Positions 45,651 to 46,184 of a DNA stretch of 46,184 nt are shown in pieces (position 1 is the stretch's first letter; every line of letters begins with the position of its first letter). Location: the IMG/VR virus record IMGVR_UViG_3300044632_001495, positions 1 to 46,184 of that record, one strand, 5' to 3'. This DNA is from a virus. The translations under genes and the position numbers were made by a program. The notes beneath the pieces were generated by a model. It worked only from the letters and a program-made list of their open reading frames with translations. It had not been told where the DNA came from and ran no database searches.

Positions 45651-45732
45651 AGCTTAAATGGGGCCCCGGAAAAATTTGGACAAATAGGACATATAGCTAA
45701 TTAGATTAATGTAAAACCTTTATTAAGAAGGC

Positions 45733-45761
45733 TTGATATTTTCTCCCGAAACCTGTACAAT
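45733..45761 (+). promoter_or_regulatory. Consensus promoter, leaderless
   Basis: TTGATA, 17 bp, TACAAT (45756-45761), 7 nt before ATG 45769. GGGGCCCC and TTTGGACA elements lie upstream. Confidence 0.65.
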
Positions 45762-45768
45762 TAATATT

Positions 45769-45930
45769 ATGACCACAACATACAAACCATACACCATATC
45801 AGAACTCGTAATGGAAATTTATGAGGACAACCTATCGCACTTTGAGTTTGAGGAGAACATGGGGGGAGACCCTTGTGATTGTAATCTCCATATCACAATG
45901 AACACTATTATGCAATACTGGGGAGAGTAA
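45769..45930 (+). CDS. 53-aa early protein
   Basis: TYKPYTISELVMEIYEDNL helix, acidic FEFEENMGGDPCDCN and ITMNTIMQYWGE. ATG 45769 is used; an upstream in-frame ATG lies in the promoter. C-x-C is a possible metal site. Confidence 0.65.
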   Translation: MTTTYKPYTISELVMEIYEDNLSHFEFEENMGGDPCDCNLHITMNTIMQYWGE

Positions 45931-46046
45931 TGCATACTCATATTTGGCAATGCTCTGATACCCCTGGAGTTTTCATTTGTCACTGCCATGCGGTAGCATT
46001 TTATAATAGTGTAACTCAAGAAAAAGAGGTTCAACAAATACTATGA
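45930..46046 (+). CDS. 38-aa His/Cys microprotein
   Basis: HTHIWQCSDTPGVFICHCHAV: His and Cys clustered at both ends of a short loop, possible metal binding. TAATG and ATGA overlaps with its neighbours. Confidence 0.6.
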   Translation: MHTHIWQCSDTPGVFICHCHAVAFYNSVTQEKEVQQIL

Positions 46047-46184
46047 TGTGGATTAAGTATGATTATCTCTGCACTGATTGTGATGCCCTTATAGAGATTA
46101 CTGCTTGTGCTGATAAGGTTTTAGATCCCGCCTGTATTTGTGCAGGGCAGGGAGTAGTTATCCTATTAGAACAATCAAATGCAA
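46043..46184 (+). CDS. Zinc-finger-like protein (cut by window end)
   Basis: Start overlaps the previous stop. DYLCTDCDALIEITAC and ACICAG give a CxxC ... C ... CxC pattern. 47 residues visible, no stop. Confidence 0.6.
   Translation, partial: MMWIKYDYLCTDCDALIEITACADKVLDPACICAGQGVVILLEQSNA

Overview
This AT-rich window is part of a tailed-phage (Caudoviricetes, siphovirus-like) genome. An actinobacterial host is the best fit, probably a low-GC freshwater lineage. The reasons are a Gp88-like protein known from actinophages, the actinophage-style tail chaperone and major tail protein, many apparently leaderless transcripts, and palindromes matching the actinobacterial CRP/GlxR site. Neither terminase nor replication genes are visible, and the tape measure gene runs off the left edge, so the genome is larger than the window. 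Host and lifestyle are inferences; no integrase or repressor was seen.

Late arm (1 to about 34.9 kb, almost all on the minus strand). In transcription order from the right it starts with a small protein, a tip-like protein, a collagen-like fibre, a holin and a BppU-like protein. A decayed fibre gene and a surface/modification block follow: three 2OG-Fe(II) oxygenases, a DUF6065-like protein, a nucleotide-sugar dehydrogenase, an O-fucosyltransferase-like protein, two SGNH-like proteins and a carbamoyltransferase. The endolysin sits here as the only plus-strand gene, with its own promoter and a two-way terminator. A second fibre module comes next (BppU-like, 54-aa protein, two fibre proteins, GT25 and GT-A glycosyltransferases, a coiled coil and a small fibre-tip protein), then a class II ribonucleotide reductase. 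The virion genes are last: a 131-aa protein, portal, protease with nested scaffold, capsid, connectors, tail terminator, major tail protein, two tail chaperones and the tape measure. The pairing of collagen-like fibre, prolyl-hydroxylase-like enzymes and GT25 suggests a phage-encoded collagen-type modification pathway.

Early arm (about 34.98 kb to the right edge, mostly plus strand). It holds some 40 very small genes, about half encoding 30-75 aa proteins with paired-cysteine motifs, in tightly overlapped operons (ATGA or TAATG junctions). Several are clearly paralogous, including copies on the opposite strand. Larger genes are a Gp88-like protein, a coiled-coil protein, a DUF932/TIGR03299-like protein and tRNA-Asp(GTC).

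The early operons are separated by a recurring composite spacer. Its parts are a terminator hairpin, a GC-rich block, often a pair of DnaA-box-like 9-mers exactly 12 bp apart, a TGTGA-N6-TCACA palindrome, and a promoter with the consensus TGTCRG-N10-TAtaCT. In the late arm a different signal recurs: an extended -10 (TGRTAYAMT) only 5-10 nt before the start codon, implying many leaderless mRNAs. Gene borders, motif positions and spacings were read by hand; family names rest on recognised motifs, not on database searches.
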